Below, in pieces: positions 47,945-50,241 of a DNA stretch of 50,241 nt. The notes below the pieces were generated by a model. It worked only from the letters and a program-made list of their open reading frames with translations. It was not told the origin of the DNA and searched no databases. Position numbers and translations under genes: made by a program. The stretch comes from Candidatus Phelpsiimicrobium noxiivivens (GTDB taxonomy: Bacteria > Omnitrophota > Gorgyraeia > Velamenicoccales > Velamenicoccaceae). The stretch covers positions 11,749 through 61,989 of the forward strand of contig MNVR01000010.1 in the NCBI GenBank assembly GCA_001873995.1. Direction: 5' to 3'. Position 1 is the stretch's first letter; each line of letters begins with the position of its first letter.

Positions 47945-49213
47945 TTAGTTTTTTAGCTTTGCTTTAAACCGTTCTGATTTGATATTGTAAAGATGTGCAG
48001 CCAGTTGCTTGTTCTTTGATAGCAGAAAAGCCGAATCGATGATGATGAGAGATGCGACAGCGTGTTTACATTCTCCGATTGTTTGCGGCGGGTTTTTAAG
48101 GATTTTTGACAAACAACCATTTTGTTTGATCCAATAAGTCAATGTCCAGCTCAAGAATGCCATGATCCAATGTCTTTGGATCTGCTTCTGATCGCGGACT
48201 TGATATTGATCAAAACAAAAGTTGTCTTTCAACTCCCGAAACGATTCTTCAATACCCCAGCGCAGAAGATAATTTAAGATTGCCTGGCGCGCGGACATTT
48301 GAAGGTCGGTGGTAATGAGAATGTGTTCTTTCTTATCGTCACCGGAAGACCATTTATCGAATATGAAGATAACTTTTACCGGCACAGGGCAATCTTTGAG
48401 TTTTGATTCAAAGCTATAGGTTAGAACAAATTTATCTGTCCCGTCATTCGTTGGAATGGACACGCTTTTGAGCTTATGCGCGTAAAACTTTTTGATCAAA
48501 GGGATGATATTGTCACCTGTTATATAGCGCCATTGCTTAGTCAAAGGATGAGTAAAGAAAATAGAACGGTTGATCTTGACTTCAGCGATAAGGGTCTTCT
48601 TTTTGGAAGATACGAATTCAATCAAGTCTGTTGATGTATACCAGGCATCCGCGACTACAGAAGAAAAAGGTATCTTTTTATCAACGGCATCTGCAATAAG
48701 TTCTTTGGCTAAGTCTAGTTTAGATCTGAAATTTTTAGGGTTCGGCGTTGTATCCGGTATGTATGATTTAAAATCAATAGGGAAATGTTTTTCGGGTGAG
48801 ACAAAACAAGATGCAACGGCTACATTGGCGTTTTCTTCACGGCCTAAGCATCCGCAATACTGAAAGCCAGCGCCTTCGGTTTTTAGAGCGTAAGGTTTAG
48901 GGCAGGCGGTATCGTCAATAGCTAAAACACCGTTTTTGTTTGCTTTTGTTGTTCTTTGATTTTGCAGTATTTTTATACGGATATCGTTAAGTTCTTTTGT
49001 ATCCCAATTCGATTCCGAGAAGAAATATTGCAGCTTTTGGTAATTTAAGGCGGTGTTATTGGCAATGGCTGAAAGAGACATGCGTTTATAGTCACCAAAC
49101 ATCGCATAAATGAATTCCCTAAAAATCGATCTTTGATGTTTTGTTGAGAACGCGGAATTAAAATTCGCAAGAAACTTTTCAATAAATCTGATGCGTGGGT
49201 TTATAATAGGCAT
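47945..49213 (-). mobile_element. IS701-like (IS4 superfamily) DDE transposase
   Basis: 422 residues, full length and uninterrupted. The DDE triad is recognisable: LAIDDTACPKPYA (first Asp, near residue 103), SSVVADAWYTSTDL (second Asp) and RWGIEESFRELKDNFCFDQY (Glu, in the typical E-x-S-F-R-E-L-K block). The N-terminal half (FREFIYAMFGDYKRMSLSAI) is the helical DNA-binding part. The orientation is opposite to its neighbours. I could not find terminal inverted repeats or target duplications by eye within 47820-47944 and 49214-49440, so the element boundaries are undefined. It may be active, as no stop or frameshift is seen. Confidence 0.88.
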
Positions 49214-49321
49214 ATCCGTTGCTCCTGGTTAAAGGTGGTTTTAGTCGCAGATATGTCTATAGAATAGCAGGAGTTAGAGCAAAAAATCAAGAGGAATTTT
49301 GACGCAACGCATTGTATTTAC

Positions 49322-49347
49322 GTAAGTTATGAAAAATCAAAACTTAC
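49322..49347. repeat. Short inverted repeat upstream of mscS
   Basis: GTAAGTT (49322-49328) pairs with AACTTAC (49341-49347) across a 12-base loop. It lies between the transposase start and mscS in a 227-base AT-rich stretch with no gene. An operator or the end of the insertion sequence are both possible. Confidence 0.35.
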
Positions 49348-49440
49348 ATAAACAACAATTTTGGAAATAATCGTAAACGAAAATATATTTTAACAAAGTA
49401 GTGTACGATATATTAAAGTCTGAGAAAAAAAGGAGATAGA

Positions 49441-50241
49441 ATGGATCTAAAAATTTTAGAGCAGGTATTCTTTGGTAACAGTATTTGGAATTATCTCATC
49501 GCTTTAGCTACGTTATTCTTGAGCTTAGTGTTTGTTAAAGTGGTTGTTCGCATGACTATCAAGTGTCTTAAGAAATTTGCCGAAAAAACCACTACGACAA
49601 TCGATGACTTGTTTGTAACGATTCTTGAACGGATAATTTTTCCCGTTTTGTACCTCAGTTGTTTTTATCTGGGTATGAAAACATTAAGGTTACCTTCAGG
49701 GATGGATGGGGTGATTAACGTCATAGAGTTAGCCGTAATTACTTTTTTTGCCGCACGTATAATCATTTTGATATTAGGTTACAGCTTGAATACGTATTTA
49801 ACTAAAAAACAAGAAGATCCCACGTTAGTGCGTAGTCTTGATGGAATGTTGAATGTGGGGAAATTTTTGATATGGGCGCTTGCGCTTATAGTGTTCTTAG
49901 ATAATATCGGTTTCAAGGTCACCACAATGATTGCTGGCTTGGGTATCGGTGGCATTGCTGTCGCAATAGCCGCTCAGGCCTTGCTCAAGGATTTCTTTAG
50001 CTATTTCTCAATAGTTTTTGACCAGCCCTTTAAATTGGGAGATTTTATAATTATCGGTGATTTTATGGGTACGGTTGAATATATCGGGATTAAAACGACC
50101 CGCCTGCGCAGTTTAGGCGGTGAGCAGGTAATATTTTCCAATACCGATCTCACAGATTCACGTGTGCGTAATTATAAACGAATGGAGAAAAGGCGTGTTG
50201 TATTCAGTTTAGGCGTGACATATCAGACCTCTCTTAGCCAG
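49441..50241 (+). CDS. MscS-family small-conductance mechanosensitive channel (3' end beyond window)
   Basis: 267 residues are present without a stop; the gene runs off the window. AGGAGAT lies four bases before the ATG. Four or five membrane segments cover residues 12-190. The pore helix TM3 is GLGIGGIAVAIAAQALLKDF followed by FSYFSIVFDQPFKLGDFIII, the MscS signature. The start of the beta domain is visible (GTVEYIGIKTTRLRSLGGEQ, VIFSNTDLTDSRVRNYKR). It opens on membrane tension to release solutes. The N-terminal extension (one or two extra helices) makes it longer than E. coli MscS, closer to MscM/YbdG types. Its tail would resemble the orphan fragment at 45121. Confidence 0.9.
   Translation, partial: MDLKILEQVFFGNSIWNYLIALATLFLSLVFVKVVVRMTIKCLKKFAEKTTTTIDDLFVTILERIIFPVLYLSCFYLGMKTLRLPSGMDGVINVIELAVITFFAARIIILILGYSLNTYLTKKQEDPTLVRSLDGMLNVGKFLIWALALIVFLDNIGFKVTTMIAGLGIGGIAVAIAAQALLKDFFSYFSIVFDQPFKLGDFIIIGDFMGTVEYIGIKTTRLRSLGGEQVIFSNTDLTDSRVRNYKRMEKRRVVFSLGVTYQTSLSQ

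Noticed and set aside
47820-49440. Exact ends (terminal inverted repeats and target duplication) of the IS701-like element
   Set aside because: I compared both flanks by eye and found only weak, direct similarity (ATAGAATAGCAGGA-like against ATACTATTTGCAGGA), not an inverted pair, so no boundaries are claimed.

Overview
The window looks like chromosome of a Gram-negative-type (diderm) bacterium. It encodes secretins, an outer-membrane beta-barrel, a SurA-like periplasmic protein, BatABCDE, HflKC and a lipid-linked polysaccharide cassette. The gene set, the moderate-to-low GC and the many ATGA-type overlaps resemble uncultured lineages such as Omnitrophota (OP3). That placement is inference; the window contains no rRNA or other marker gene. 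I see no rRNA, tRNA or CRISPR array.

Layout. (1) About 1-7200: a small membrane protein and a surface-polysaccharide cassette (Wzy/WaaL-type polymerase or ligase on the minus strand; two GT2 enzymes, a GT4 enzyme, a WecA/MraY-type phosphotransferase and an FAD protein on the plus strand). The last two GT-cassette genes are damaged: a TAG replaces a motif Trp in the FAD gene, and the second GT2 carries a -1 frameshift. (2) About 7200-9350: a broken RHS/YD-repeat gene. (3) About 9430-26700: an esterase followed by a long type II secretion/type IV pilus-like locus with PilM/GspL, PilO/GspM and GspC-like proteins, three secretins (one intact, two broken), an ExeA/GspA ATPase, two MerR-like regulators, a SurA-like protein, a ~1000-residue coiled-coil/TPR protein, the C-terminus of GspK, and a large sensor kinase. 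The expected GspE-F-G-H-I-J genes are absent. One junction runs from inside a secretin gene directly into gspK. (4) 26700-36080: superoxide dismutase, MscL, then a complete phosphate module (phoB, phoR, a DUF2490 outer-membrane protein, pstS-C-A-B-B, phoU) with visible Pho-box-like repeats. (5) 36220-44110: a moxR/DUF58/DUF4381-like/batA-batE operon. (6) 44190-50241: a small unknown gene plus a GIY-YIG gene, a deleted RAYT-type mobile relic, an orphan MscS tail, hflK-hflC, a decayed sensor gene, an IS701-like transposase and a 3'-truncated mscS gene.

The most interesting signals are in the phosphate region. The two adjacent PstB ATPases have complementary lesions: PstB1 lacks the Q-loop Gln and H-loop His but keeps LSGGQ, while PstB2 keeps Q and H but has LSLEQ. 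This predicts an asymmetric heterodimer with one canonical and one degenerate ATP site. The sod and pstS leaders share a three-stem architecture with different sequences in the stems and a conserved 3' strand, a candidate structured RNA. Several other palindromic or hairpin elements surround sod-mscL, the DUF2490 gene and phoU.

The repeated out-of-frame junctions in regions 1-3 mean either real gene decay or assembly and base-calling errors. The sequence alone cannot separate these.
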